Shown: in pieces, positions 27,263 to 34,559 of the stretch
Numbering within the stretch: the stretch's first letter is position 1
Layout: each line of letters begins with the position of its first letter
NCBI GenBank assembly: GCA_001560895.1
Contig: CP014326.1
Span: 818,001 to 882,000 of the forward strand
Direction of reading: 5' to 3'
From: Streptococcus mitis
GTDB taxonomy: Bacteria > Bacillota > Bacilli > Lactobacillales > Streptococcaceae
Length of the DNA: 64,000 bases
Made by a program: the position numbers and the translations under genes
The notes under the pieces: model-generated
The model's input: only the letters and a program-made list of their open reading frames with translations
What the model was told of the DNA's origin: nothing
Database searches by the model: none

Positions 27263-28198
27263 TCAGTTTTTAAGCAAGTTTTTTAACTTTTGGTAGATGA
27301 TTTCGTTTTCTTCTAGACTATAGGAATTGGCACCACTTGCTAGAGGGTGGCCTCCACCATCATGTTCTTTGGCAATTTCATTGATAGGATGGATTTTACT
27401 GCGTAAGCGAACGCGGTAGTGGCCATCAGTCTGTTCCACAAAAATTCCCCAAAGACTAACACTGTCAATGCGTCCAGGTGCACCCACGATAGCTGCAGTT
27501 TCAGCATCGGTCACATTGAATTGTTTCAAGATTTCTTGACTCAGGATAACTCGAGCTACACCATTTTCATCTACTTCCAGATGGTCGTAGATGTAGCCTT
27601 GAAGTTTAGCAATCTTGTAGCTCATAGTATCCATTTTACGAGTGAGAGCCGCAAAGTCAAAGTTCTGTTCTCTCAGATAGGCAGCAAGGCGAAGAGTCCG
27701 TGCAGTTGTAGAAGGGTAGAGGAAACGACCTGTATCACCAACAATTCCTGCAAAAAGTAGCTCAGCAGCTCGATCTGACAAGGCCAGATGGGTTGTTTCA
27801 GCAAATAGGGTAATCATCTCACTAGCGCTGCTTGAACTAGTATCCACCCAAGATAGGTCACCGTATACATCATCATTTGGATGGTGGTCAATCTTAATGA
27901 GAAAATCACCTTGACTATAGCGTTTATCATCGATTCGTGCAGTGTTAGCCGTATCACAGACGATGACAAGGGAGCCTTGGTAGGCACTATCTTCAACAGA
28001 ATCCATTTCAGCCATCCAAGTAAGAGTTGGTTCATCAAAACCAACGGCTTTGATGGTTTTTTCGGGGAAATGATGTTCCAGTAAGGCTTTCAATCCCACC
28101 TGACTGCCTAAGGCATCAGGGTCTGGTTTCATATGGCGGTGAATGATAATCGTGTCGTATTCTTTGATTTTTTCTAAAATTTGATGGCAAATGTCCAT
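27263..28198 (-). CDS. pde2: DHH-DHHA1 phosphoesterase Pde2 (pApA / nanoRNA hydrolase)
   Basis: The 311-residue soluble phosphoesterase starts at the ATG at 28198 after GAGG. Metal-binding motifs are visible: RHMKPDPDALGSQ (about residues 24-36), CDTANTARID, the DHH motif in IDHHPNDDV, and the substrate-binding DGGGHPLASGA in the C-terminal DHHA1 domain. It is nearly identical, as I recall it, to pneumococcal Pde2, which degrades pApA (and less well c-di-AMP) to AMP. It thereby completes c-di-AMP turnover and may also act on short RNA. Divergent from flavodoxin. Confidence 0.9.
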   Translation of the reverse strand: MDICHQILEKIKEYDTIIIHRHMKPDPDALGSQVGLKALLEHHFPEKTIKAVGFDEPTLTWMAEMDSVEDSAYQGSLVIVCDTANTARIDDKRYSQGDFLIKIDHHPNDDVYGDLSWVDTSSSSASEMITLFAETTHLALSDRAAELLFAGIVGDTGRFLYPSTTARTLRLAAYLREQNFDFAALTRKMDTMSYKIAKLQGYIYDHLEVDENGVARVILSQEILKQFNVTDAETAAIVGAPGRIDSVSLWGIFVEQTDGHYRVRLRSKIHPINEIAKEHDGGGHPLASGANSYSLEENEIIYQKLKNLLKN

Positions 28199-28265
28199 AA
28201 ATAACCTCAATTCTTTCTCATTTCATTGTAGCACAAGAATTTTTATTTTTAAAATGAAAAAGATG

Positions 28266-28274
28266 TGATATAAT
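28266..28274 (+). promoter_or_regulatory. Extended -10 promoter of the flavodoxin gene
   Basis: TGATATAAT (28266-28274), consensus extended -10, no convincing -35; 27 bp before the ATG, with GAGGAGG between. Confidence 0.7.
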
Positions 28275-28301
28275 GGAGAAAGATAAATTGAGGAGGACGA
28301 T

Positions 28302-28745
28302 ATGGCATTAGCAAAAATTGTATTTGCCAGTATGACCGGTAATACCGAAGAAATTGCAGATATTGTAGCAGACAAATTACGTGACTTGGGCTTGGATGTT
28401 GATGTTGATGAATGTACAACTGTTGACGCTTCAGACTTCTTGGAAGCAGACATCGCTATCGTTGCGACCTATACTTACGGTGATGGAGAATTGCCAGATG
28501 AGATGATGGACTTCTACGAAGACTTAGCAGACCTCAACTTGAATGGCAAAATCTACGGAGTGGTTGGTTCAGGAGATACCTTCTACGATGAATTCTGTAA
28601 GGCTGTTGATGACTTTGACCGTGTCTTTGTGTCAACAGGAGCAGAAAAAGGTTCAGAGTGTGTTAAAGTTGATCTTTCTGCCGAGGAAGAAGATATCGAA
28701 CGCTTGGAACAATTCGCAGAAGAATTGGCTGCTAAAGTAGGATAA
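28302..28745 (+). CDS. Flavodoxin
   Basis: The 147-residue acidic FMN protein has the phosphate-binding loop SMTGNTEEIA (residues about 9-18), the 50s loop YTYGDGELPDEM and the 90s loop VGSGDTFYDEFC. It is a short-chain flavodoxin acting as a one-electron carrier in the cytosol, possibly replacing ferredoxin under low iron. A strong GAGGAGG precedes the ATG; a terminator follows. Order with pde2, chorismate mutase and crcB matches other mitis-group genomes. Confidence 0.94.
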   Translation: MALAKIVFASMTGNTEEIADIVADKLRDLGLDVDVDECTTVDASDFLEADIAIVATYTYGDGELPDEMMDFYEDLADLNLNGKIYGVVGSGDTFYDEFCKAVDDFDRVFVSTGAEKGSECVKVDLSAEEEDIERLEQFAEELAAKVG

Positions 28746-28754
28746 GCATAAGAG

Positions 28755-28786
28755 TGCGCTGATGTAATCAATCAGTGCATTTTTCT
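28755..28786 (+). terminator. Terminator after flavodoxin
   Basis: TGCGCTGAT (28755-28763) pairs with ATCAGTGCA (28771-28779) with one G-U pair, followed by TTTTTCTT. Confidence 0.8.
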
Positions 28787-28827
28787 TATCGTGAGTTGGG
28801 ATTTTACTAGCCTATTTGGTGGCTTTT

Positions 28828-28836
28828 TGATACAAT
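28828..28836 (+). promoter_or_regulatory. Extended -10 promoter of the chorismate mutase-crcB operon
   Basis: TGATACAAT (28828-28836), 24 bp before the ATG; AAAGGAGGAG lies between. No clear -35. Confidence 0.65.
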
Positions 28837-28860
28837 AATTCAAATAAAGGAGGAGACTGT

Positions 28861-29127
28861 ATGGATTTAGATATTATTCGTCAAGAAATTGATCAAATCG
28901 ACGACCAAATCGTAAAGCTCTTAGAAGAACGAATGCATTTGGTTGAGGGTGTAGTTGCTTATAAGAAAGCCTCAGGAAAACCGATTTTAGATACTAAGAG
29001 AGAAGAAGTTATTTTTGAAAAGGTTAGAAGTCGTGTAGAGGACAAGCGTTATCAGGAGACTATCGTCGCGACTTTTTCTGACATACTCAAACGTTCGCGT
29101 GATTACCAGGATCAAAACATCAAATGA
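28861..29127 (+). CDS. Chorismate mutase (AroQ type)
   Basis: The 88-residue, all-helical enzyme converts chorismate to prephenate, the branch to Phe and Tyr. It has the monofunctional AroQ pattern: the N-terminal DIIRQEIDQIDDQIVKLLEER helix with the catalytic Arg, the YKKASGKPI block and the REEVIFEKV helix. It is a stand-alone enzyme, not fused to prephenate dehydratase. It overlaps the first crcB gene by four bases (ATGA), so it is coupled to the fluoride channel genes, a pairing without obvious metabolic logic. Confidence 0.93.
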   Translation: MDLDIIRQEIDQIDDQIVKLLEERMHLVEGVVAYKKASGKPILDTKREEVIFEKVRSRVEDKRYQETIVATFSDILKRSRDYQDQNIK

Positions 29128-29498
29128 AAAAAGAACAATTTTATCCGCTAGGAATTTTTCTAGCTGCCATGGTGGGTGGACTTGTCCGCTATCTGGTTTC
29201 TACTTGGTTACCAGCCAGTCCTGACTTTCCTTGGGGCACTCTCTTTGTCAACTATCTGGGAATTTTCTGCTTGGTTTATCTGGTAAAAGGCTATCTGGTC
29301 TATAAGGGTACTAGTAAGGGCTTAATTTTAGCGTTGGGGACGGGTTTTTGCGGAGGTTTAACAACCTTTTCTAGCTTCATGCTTGATGCTGTAAAACTGC
29401 TTGATACAGGGCGTTATCTTAGTTTGGTCCTGTATTTGCTTTTGAGCATCGGTGGAGGCCTGCTTTTGGCTTACTATTTGGGGAGGAAGAAATGGTAA
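29124..29498 (+). CDS. crcB: Fluoride channel subunit CrcB/Fluc, first copy
   Basis: A 124-residue four-helix membrane protein with Fluc hallmarks: GGLVRYLVS in the first helix, the FPWGTLFVNYLG block with the channel Asn, and the central GFCGGLTTFSSF motif that binds a sodium ion and lines the pore. Fluc exports fluoride as a dual-topology dimer; two adjacent genes suggest a heterodimer of opposite orientations. It overlaps the next copy by seven bases. Confidence 0.93.
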   Translation: MKKEQFYPLGIFLAAMVGGLVRYLVSTWLPASPDFPWGTLFVNYLGIFCLVYLVKGYLVYKGTSKGLILALGTGFCGGLTTFSSFMLDAVKLLDTGRYLSLVLYLLLSIGGGLLLAYYLGRKKW

Positions 29499-29839
29499 TC
29501 GTCTATCTTGCAATTGCTTGTGGTCTTGGAGCGCTCGTACGATATTTCTTTTCCCGCTATAATCAAACTTCTAAATTGCCACTCGGAACGCTTATAGCCA
29601 ATCTTTTGGGTTGTTTTTTAATTGGATTATTCTACAATCATGTGGAGTCTAAGGAAGTCTATGCTATTCTAGCAACTGGATTTTGTGGAGGTTTGACAAC
29701 TTTTTCGACTTTGAATGACGAACTCCAAAGGTTGCTAAGCGATAAGAAGGTATTTTATTCTTACCTGATTTTGACCTACCTAGGTGGTTTAGTTGCGATT
29801 TTTTTAGGAATTCTGCTATGTAAGTGTCTAGTGTTTTGA
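29492..29839 (+). CDS. crcB: Fluoride channel subunit CrcB/Fluc, second copy
   Basis: A 115-residue paralogue with the same motifs (GALVRYFFS, LPLGTLIANLLG, GFCGGLTTFST). It overlaps the first copy, so the two should be made in equal amounts. No fluoride riboswitch is visible before either gene or before the chorismate mutase. It is the last host gene seen; the conjugative element begins after its terminator. In pneumococcal genomes, from memory, rplS comes next, so rplS may lie beyond the element. Confidence 0.93.
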   Translation: MVIVYLAIACGLGALVRYFFSRYNQTSKLPLGTLIANLLGCFLIGLFYNHVESKEVYAILATGFCGGLTTFSTLNDELQRLLSDKKVFYSYLILTYLGGLVAIFLGILLCKCLVF

Positions 29840-29857
29840 GATAAATAGAAAATATTG

Positions 29858-29887
29858 AACTAACGGAAAATCCGTTAGTTCTTTTTT
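29858..29887 (+). terminator. Terminator after the second crcB gene
   Basis: AACTAACGGA (29858-29867) pairs perfectly with TCCGTTAGTT (29871-29880) across AAA, followed by CTTTTTT. Confidence 0.9.
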
Positions 29888-29907
29888 GTATTTTGGGAGG
29901 AAAAATT

Positions 29908-30075
29908 ATGAGACGAAAAAGTAAGGAGAGAATTTCAAGAGAGATGATAATCCAGTTTTTGATGAAGGAAACAGGTTCAACACGAAAAGAAATAATAGCA
30001 AGTATAGGAGAACTTGAGGCCTTTGGGTTGATAGGATTTACCATGAATGGTGACTTTAGACTGAAAGAGGTGTAA
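29908..30075 (+). CDS. Small basic protein, putative DNA-binding, upstream of repA
   Basis: A 55-residue protein from the ATG at 29908, behind a strong GGGAGGAAAAATT. It is basic at the N-terminus (MRRKSKERISREM) and has a helix-turn-helix-like segment (KETGSTRKEIIASIGELEAFGLIGF), resembling half of a winged helix. It lies three bases ahead of repA and likely shares its transcript. It could be a copy-number or excision regulator; nothing in the sequence proves this. Confidence 0.55.
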   Translation: MRRKSKERISREMIIQFLMKETGSTRKEIIASIGELEAFGLIGFTMNGDFRLKEV

Positions 30076-30078
30076 TTT

Positions 30079-30945
30079 ATGAAACAAATTCAGTTTATTA
30101 GTGCTAGCCATTACCAGACATCAGATCGCTTTTATGCCTTACCAAAGGTTTTGTTTGAAAATCCTATTTATGAGGATATGAGGTTAGATGCAAAAGTCGC
30201 TTATGCCATGCTTAAAGATAGACTAGATCTTTCTTTCAAGAATAATTGGATTGATGAGAATGGAAATATTTATCTGGTTTATTCCAACTCTAATTTGATG
30301 AAGATACTAAGTTGCTCGAAATCTACCCTATTAAGAATTAAAAAGCAACTCACAGAGTATGGATTAATTCATGAGGTTCAACAATCTACAAGTAAATCAG
30401 GAAATCTAGCTAACCGAATTTACCTTGGTCTCTTGCAAGATGACACCGTTGCTAGAATGGTTGATAAATCAGGTGACTCCAAATCTGATACTAGGGGGGT
30501 GTCAGATTTAGACCAGGGGGGTGTCAAAAAAACACCAGGGGGGTGTCAGATTTATACGGGCCTGGTGTCAAATTTAGACCCTAACGATACTGAATATAGT
30601 GAGACTAATAATAAAGACACTGAATTAGTTATTTATGAGGAGGACGAGGAGAGGTTCCCTAGAAATTCCCAAAATAATAAACAAGACAGACTTTCCAGAA
30701 AAGTTGATAAAGCTAGCAAGTATGATAAGGATTATATTTATGATTTAGTTTATTCTCAACTTTTAGAAGAAAATTACTCAGATACGATGGCAGCCTATAT
30801 CATGATGCCATTTGAAGAACGCTATCGATATGCTTTAGAAAATATGCGATTTGCCCGTTCATCAGAAGTAATTGCTGAATATGTTTTTAATGGGTTACTT
30901 GCGATTTACAATAGTAACGCTCGAAAGTGTATTGAAAATCATTAA
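30079..30945 (+). CDS. repA: Replication initiator protein, RepA N-terminal family
   Basis: The 288-residue protein opens with the RepA_N winged-helix domain (about residues 1-120: FYALPKVLFENPIYEDMRLDAKVAYAMLKDR, then STLLRIKKQLTEYGLI). A variable, repeat-coded linker follows (about 139-168), then a C-terminal host-specific helical domain (about 215-288). RepA_N proteins start theta replication of large Gram-positive plasmids, with the origin inside the gene between the two domains. Four 22-bp iterons lie exactly there. Its presence implies that the excised element can replicate on its own. It follows the 55-residue gene by three bases. Confidence 0.88.
   Translation: MKQIQFISASHYQTSDRFYALPKVLFENPIYEDMRLDAKVAYAMLKDRLDLSFKNNWIDENGNIYLVYSNSNLMKILSCSKSTLLRIKKQLTEYGLIHEVQQSTSKSGNLANRIYLGLLQDDTVARMVDKSGDSKSDTRGVSDLDQGGVKKTPGGCQIYTGLVSNLDPNDTEYSETNNKDTELVIYEEDEERFPRNSQNNKQDRLSRKVDKASKYDKDYIYDLVYSQLLEENYSDTMAAYIMMPFEERYRYALENMRFARSSEVIAEYVFNGLLAIYNSNARKCIENH
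30493..30580 (+). repeat. Four 22-bp iterons inside repA: candidate replication origin
   Basis: Copies start at 30493, 30515, 30537 and 30559. The core AGGGGGGTGTCAGATTTA is exact in copies 1 and 3; copy 2 ends TCAAAAAAA and copy 4 reads GGCCTGGTGTCAAATTTA. The spacing is exactly 22 bp. Since 22 is not a multiple of three, each copy is read in a different frame, so the repeat is maintained as DNA rather than as protein. Confidence 0.8.
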
Positions 30946-31267
30946 AAAAATTATTCAGAAAGTAATTTTTATATGTGATATCTGACCTGAGCAAGTCCTA
31001 AAACTACTCTTGTTCTTTGAAAATTGAATATCCCCACTGTCCCGATTAGCGCAGTCTAGGCATAAAAAGAAGAATAGGGGCGGTGTGTATCTAGAAAGTA
31101 TATCTAGTGCTGACTGCATTATGTAAAGTCACGGTTGACTTGTCCCGTAAGACGAAAGAGTTTGCGATTTCTAAACTATAAATCGTGCGTAAAAAACACA
31201 GTAGAGATGCTACGGCATCAACTCGGCATGGCTGTAAATCAGCCTTTGATTCAAAAAGGAGGACAAT
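30946..31267 (+). ncRNA. Hairpin-rich untranslated region, possible structured RNA or leader (unproven)
   Basis: No gene fits in this 322-bp gap. It holds several short perfect hairpins: gatgc/gcatc around 31207-31220, ggctg/cagcc around 31230-31244, and gcgattt/aaatcgt around 31165-31190, as well as direct repeats of tatctag near 31088-31110. A ttgttctttgaaaattgaata stretch at about 31010-31031 is a motif often seen ahead of genes on Gram-positive mobile elements. It ends at AAAAAGGAGG, the ribosome-binding site of the next gene. It could be a long 5' leader, a small RNA or the double-strand-origin flank. Confidence 0.35.
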
Positions 31268-31585
31268 ATGAATCAAATAAAATCAACTAGTGAGGTTACA
31301 CTCACTGACTTAAGACGACTAGGTTTGCAAGGTGATGTAACCGCACGGCTTGCAAGTGGTGAAGAAATGAAATTAACTAGTAAGTATGGTCTTATTCCAA
31401 AAAAAGGATATGTGGCAGGAAAACTTCAAACCGTTGAAATGATTGCAGAATACTCTAAAATCTATAGAGATATACGCACCATTAAACGTGGAGATATTTT
31501 AGTTGCCAGACGAATTAAGCAAGGTAATAAAACTATCTTACAACTAACCGGTAAAGGTTATCACCGACCTAGCGGTAAAATTTAA
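31268..31585 (+). CDS. Conserved small protein of unknown function
   Basis: The 105-residue basic protein has no membrane segment or cysteine. It has a predicted beta-rich middle (GDVTARLASGEEMKLTSKYGLIPKKGYVAGKL) and a KRGDILVARRIKQGNKTILQLTGKGYH C-terminus that looks like a small barrel. I do not recognise the family. AAAAAGGAGGACAAT gives a strong start. It sits between repA and the surface module behind a structured leader; a hairpin follows at 31585, so it may be separately transcribed. A role in replication control or antirestriction would be guesswork. Confidence 0.7.
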   Translation: MNQIKSTSEVTLTDLRRLGLQGDVTARLASGEEMKLTSKYGLIPKKGYVAGKLQTVEMIAEYSKIYRDIRTIKRGDILVARRIKQGNKTILQLTGKGYHRPSGKI

Positions 31586-31613
31586 CAGATAGAGTCCTCA
31601 TCTATCTGTTTTG
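31585..31613 (+). terminator. Hairpin after the 105-residue gene, possible terminator
   Basis: ACAGATAGA (31585-31593) pairs perfectly with TCTATCTGT (31601-31609), followed by TTTGGGG, a weak T tract. The left arm starts within the stop codon region. Confidence 0.5.
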
Positions 31614-31677
31614 GGGAGCAAGGAACTGTTTCTTTGTTTCTGAAAGCAGATAGGTGATGTTATGAAAAGGTGAAGAA

Positions 31678-31818
31678 ATGAGTATTATACAGATCATAGT
31701 TACAGCTATTCTTTTATCATCAGGGATTCTTGTATCTATGACTTTTATACCAAATAAATTGTCTGATAAAATCTTACGAAAACTAAAAGACTATTCAAAT
31801 AAGCATTGTTTTAAATAG
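31678..31818 (+). CDS. Small single-pass membrane protein
   Basis: A 46-residue protein: a hydrophobic N-terminal segment (IIQIIVTAILLSSGILVSMTF) followed by a basic tail (NKLSDKILRKLKDYSNKHCFK). AAAAGGTGAAGAA precedes the ATG. It lies 20 bp ahead of the surface-exclusion gene and may share its transcript. Size and topology would also suit a type I toxin-like peptide, but no antisense RNA is evident, and I assign no function. Confidence 0.5.
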   Translation: MSIIQIIVTAILLSSGILVSMTFIPNKLSDKILRKLKDYSNKHCFK

Positions 31819-31838
31819 TATCAAAAAGGAGAAATCAA

Positions 31839-34424
31839 ATGGAAATGATGAATGAAGTTAAGAAAGTTTTATTGGCTGGCGCAATCGTAACAGCAGCAGT
31901 TGGAGCAACGACTCAAGCTTCCGCTGAAGAATTAAAGCCTACAGAGCCAATTTCAGGGAGCCAACAGAAGAAAGCAACTAAAAAAACAGTTACAGAAACT
32001 GATGTTGCTATCTCCCAAGCAAATGTGGATCAGGCAAACACAGTTGTAAAAAAACATGAGGATATTGTAAACACAGCTCAAAATGAGGTGAACGATGCTG
32101 AGAAAGTAGTTGAAGAAGCTACAGAAGCTGTTACTCAAGCGGAGAAACTTGTCCAGGAAGCTACTCCTAAAAATATCCAGGATGCAAAAGAAGATGTTTC
32201 TGAAAAAGAGGTTGCTGAGAAGAAGGCTCAAAAAGAACTGTCCTCTGCTGAAGAGCAACAAAAGCTAGCTGAAAAGAATGTTACTGATCAGGAAGCAAAT
32301 GTCAAAGAAGCTACTAGAAAACTTGTTGACAAAACAAAAGAAGTTACAGATGCAAAACAAATTGTAGTTGAAAAACAAGCTGTTTTAGACGGCACTGGAG
32401 TTTCAGGCATTGTTGCCAATGCTGAAGCAGCTAAGCGAAACTTAGAAATGAGCGAAGAAGCTGAATCACAAGCTCGAAAAGATTTGGTGACTGCTAAAAA
32501 AGCGGATGACCAACGTGCTTCTAAACTGAAACAGGCAGAAGCAGAGGTAATGAGTACTGAAGGAACTAGGTTGTTGAAAGCGAAGGAGCTAGATCAAGCA
32601 ACCACTCAAGCTACTAACGCTGAAAATCAGTATCGAGTAGCTAAATATAATCTATCTAAGGCTCAAAGCATCCTGAATAGTTTGACAACAACCTCTATCA
32701 CTTATCCTGCTGGCTATGTAGAAGCTTTAAAGGCTTACTTCAATAACCCCACTGAAGAAAATTCAAATAAGTTACAAGAAATTGCCAAGAAAGGAATGAC
32801 TGCTGCTGGATTTAGCTCTCCAGATGGTGGTGAGACTTATTACGGCAATCCAACTTCTCCATTTAAGCAGAGTGAAGCAGATAAAAAGACTGTGATTGCT
32901 GATGTCAATCATTTGTCTGCTGAAGTTCAAGATGAACTTGCCATTTTCAATGCACATTTGATTAATGATTTCCGTCGATTGATGGGAACAGATGATATTC
33001 CAGTCTTAGTGAATCGAGATATGCAGAAAGTGGCACAGAAAGCAACTCAACTATCTACTAATCAGTACGGCCATGACCTAGATGCTTTGAATACTGTTGC
33101 GAAAGAAGTTGGTTTGAATCAAGGCAATCAAGGTCTGCTTGCTGAAAATATAGGCTTCCAAAATGCAAATGATGTAGTCACATTAGCTGATCTGAAACAA
33201 CAGGCATACAACAACGTGGTTATGATGCTGTTTTATGATAAGCACGCTGATTGGGGCCATGCTTTAAACTTTGCAGGACTAGATCGTAAGTCAGTCACGC
33301 TACAATATATCGGTGTAGCAACTCGAAAGACAGATCTTGGTTTGATTGCGATGCACTATGTTGGAACAGATTCTAAAACAATTGATTTGCTGAAAAATGG
33401 TTTCCATCAAAATGTTAAAGTTGATACTAAGAACAATCTAGCTAGTCTTCAGGAAAGAATTCAAGAAGCTAGAAATTCTGTGGCACAGGTTCAGGATACT
33501 TATGATACTGCAAAAACGAATCATAAGGATGCTCAAGCTAGAAAAGAACAAGCACAGACAGAATATACTCAAGCAGAAGTTACTGCGCAAAATGCAGTGA
33601 CTAATCGTAATGATATTCAGAATATTGCTTTAAAAACTCCTGAAGCAGAAGCTAAGTTAAAGAAGGCGGAGGCAAACCTTGAAAAAGCTGGTTTAGAAAA
33701 CAAACAAGCGCAAGAGGCTCTGGAACAGTTGAATGCAGACGTACAAAACAAACGTGAAGTACTTGCGTTAGTTAAAGATAAACTAGCTGAAAAACAAACT
33801 GAATGGAAATCACTGAATGAAGCTTTGACTGCTGAGAAAGAGGCATTGATTACTAAACAAGGTGAACTTACTCGAATTAAAGAACTAATCCTCAATCGCC
33901 AAGCCTTACTTTCAGCATCAACGGAAGCCCTGAAAGCATCAAAAGAGCGAGTGGAAGTTTTGAAGAATGCCCCTCAGCTATTAGAAAAGGCAAAAGTTAA
34001 TCTTGAAGCTGCTCAAGAAGTTTTGAAAGAAAAGAAATCAATTCTAGAGTTAGCACTAGCAAAACTAGAAACTGCAAAAGCAGAACAAAGAAAGGTATTA
34101 GAGGCTCATAAAGAGTTGTTGTCGGCTTATCGTGATTATCTGGAAGCACAACAAGAAATTGAGCATCAAAAAGAGTTGACTATTCAAAAAGCAAGCATTG
34201 AACAAGATGGAACTCATTCTACTCCAACAGTTCAAAATGGTAAGACTGCGAAGTATGTGCACGATCAAGTTGCAAAAGTCAAAGATCCAGTCTATCAAGC
34301 ACCTGCTGCAAGATATGAATTACCTAAGACGGGGGAAAAATCTTCTAGTCATTGGCTCTTGGGGATGGTAACTATTTCACTTTTAAGTTTGTTGAAAATC
34401 AAACGAGAATCTAAGGAAAATTAA
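31839..34424 (+). CDS. LPXTG-anchored surface exclusion protein, SEC10/PgrA type
   Basis: The 861-residue protein has a signal peptide (cleaved after TTQASA), a long N-terminal coiled coil (about 50-290), a central CAP/SCP-like domain (about 365-520: FNAHLINDFRRLMG, ATQLSTNQYGHDLDAL, DKHADWGHALNF) and a second coiled coil (about 545-820). A sorting signal LPKTGEKSS, a hydrophobic span and a KIKRESKEN tail end it. This is the layout of SEC10/PgrA, the enterococcal surface exclusion protein that discourages transfer between cells already carrying the element. Several coiled-coil heptads suggest it projects through the wall. It heads the surface-protein module. Confidence 0.87.
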   Translation: MEMMNEVKKVLLAGAIVTAAVGATTQASAEELKPTEPISGSQQKKATKKTVTETDVAISQANVDQANTVVKKHEDIVNTAQNEVNDAEKVVEEATEAVTQAEKLVQEATPKNIQDAKEDVSEKEVAEKKAQKELSSAEEQQKLAEKNVTDQEANVKEATRKLVDKTKEVTDAKQIVVEKQAVLDGTGVSGIVANAEAAKRNLEMSEEAESQARKDLVTAKKADDQRASKLKQAEAEVMSTEGTRLLKAKELDQATTQATNAENQYRVAKYNLSKAQSILNSLTTTSITYPAGYVEALKAYFNNPTEENSNKLQEIAKKGMTAAGFSSPDGGETYYGNPTSPFKQSEADKKTVIADVNHLSAEVQDELAIFNAHLINDFRRLMGTDDIPVLVNRDMQKVAQKATQLSTNQYGHDLDALNTVAKEVGLNQGNQGLLAENIGFQNANDVVTLADLKQQAYNNVVMMLFYDKHADWGHALNFAGLDRKSVTLQYIGVATRKTDLGLIAMHYVGTDSKTIDLLKNGFHQNVKVDTKNNLASLQERIQEARNSVAQVQDTYDTAKTNHKDAQARKEQAQTEYTQAEVTAQNAVTNRNDIQNIALKTPEAEAKLKKAEANLEKAGLENKQAQEALEQLNADVQNKREVLALVKDKLAEKQTEWKSLNEALTAEKEALITKQGELTRIKELILNRQALLSASTEALKASKERVEVLKNAPQLLEKAKVNLEAAQEVLKEKKSILELALAKLETAKAEQRKVLEAHKELLSAYRDYLEAQQEIEHQKELTIQKASIEQDGTHSTPTVQNGKTAKYVHDQVAKVKDPVYQAPAARYELPKTGEKSSSHWLLGMVTISLLSLLKIKRESKEN

Positions 34425-34431
34425 ATTTATT

Positions 34432-34461
34432 AAAGTCATCAAGGTTTCTTGGTGACTTTTT
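34432..34461 (+). terminator. Terminator after the surface exclusion gene
   Basis: AAAGTCATCAAG (34432-34443) pairs with CTTGGTGACTTT (34448-34459) with one G-U pair across GTTT, followed by TT. Confidence 0.75.
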
Positions 34462-34474
34462 GATTGGAGGAAAA

Positions 34475-34555
34475 ATGATAATTGTATATTTTAGAGCAAG
34501 GGATCCATCAACTATATCCGAAAGAAAATATTCCAATGAACAATTAGAAAGGTGA
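34475..34555 (+). CDS. Possible 26-residue peptide ahead of the VWA gene
   Basis: An ATG at 34475 follows a strong GGAGGAAAA and opens 26 codons (MIIVYFRARD...), stopping five bases before the next gene's ATG. The stop overlaps that gene's ribosome-binding site (AGAAAGGTGA). It may be a leader peptide coupling translation, or a truncated remnant. Nothing supports a function. Confidence 0.35.
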   Translation: MIIVYFRARDPSTISERKYSNEQLER

Positions 34556-34559
34556 TACT

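Noticed and set aside
28746..29130. Fluoride riboswitch ahead of the crcB pair
   Set aside because: I looked for the conserved pseudoknot segments before the chorismate mutase and before crcB and found none; the genes overlap their upstream neighbours.
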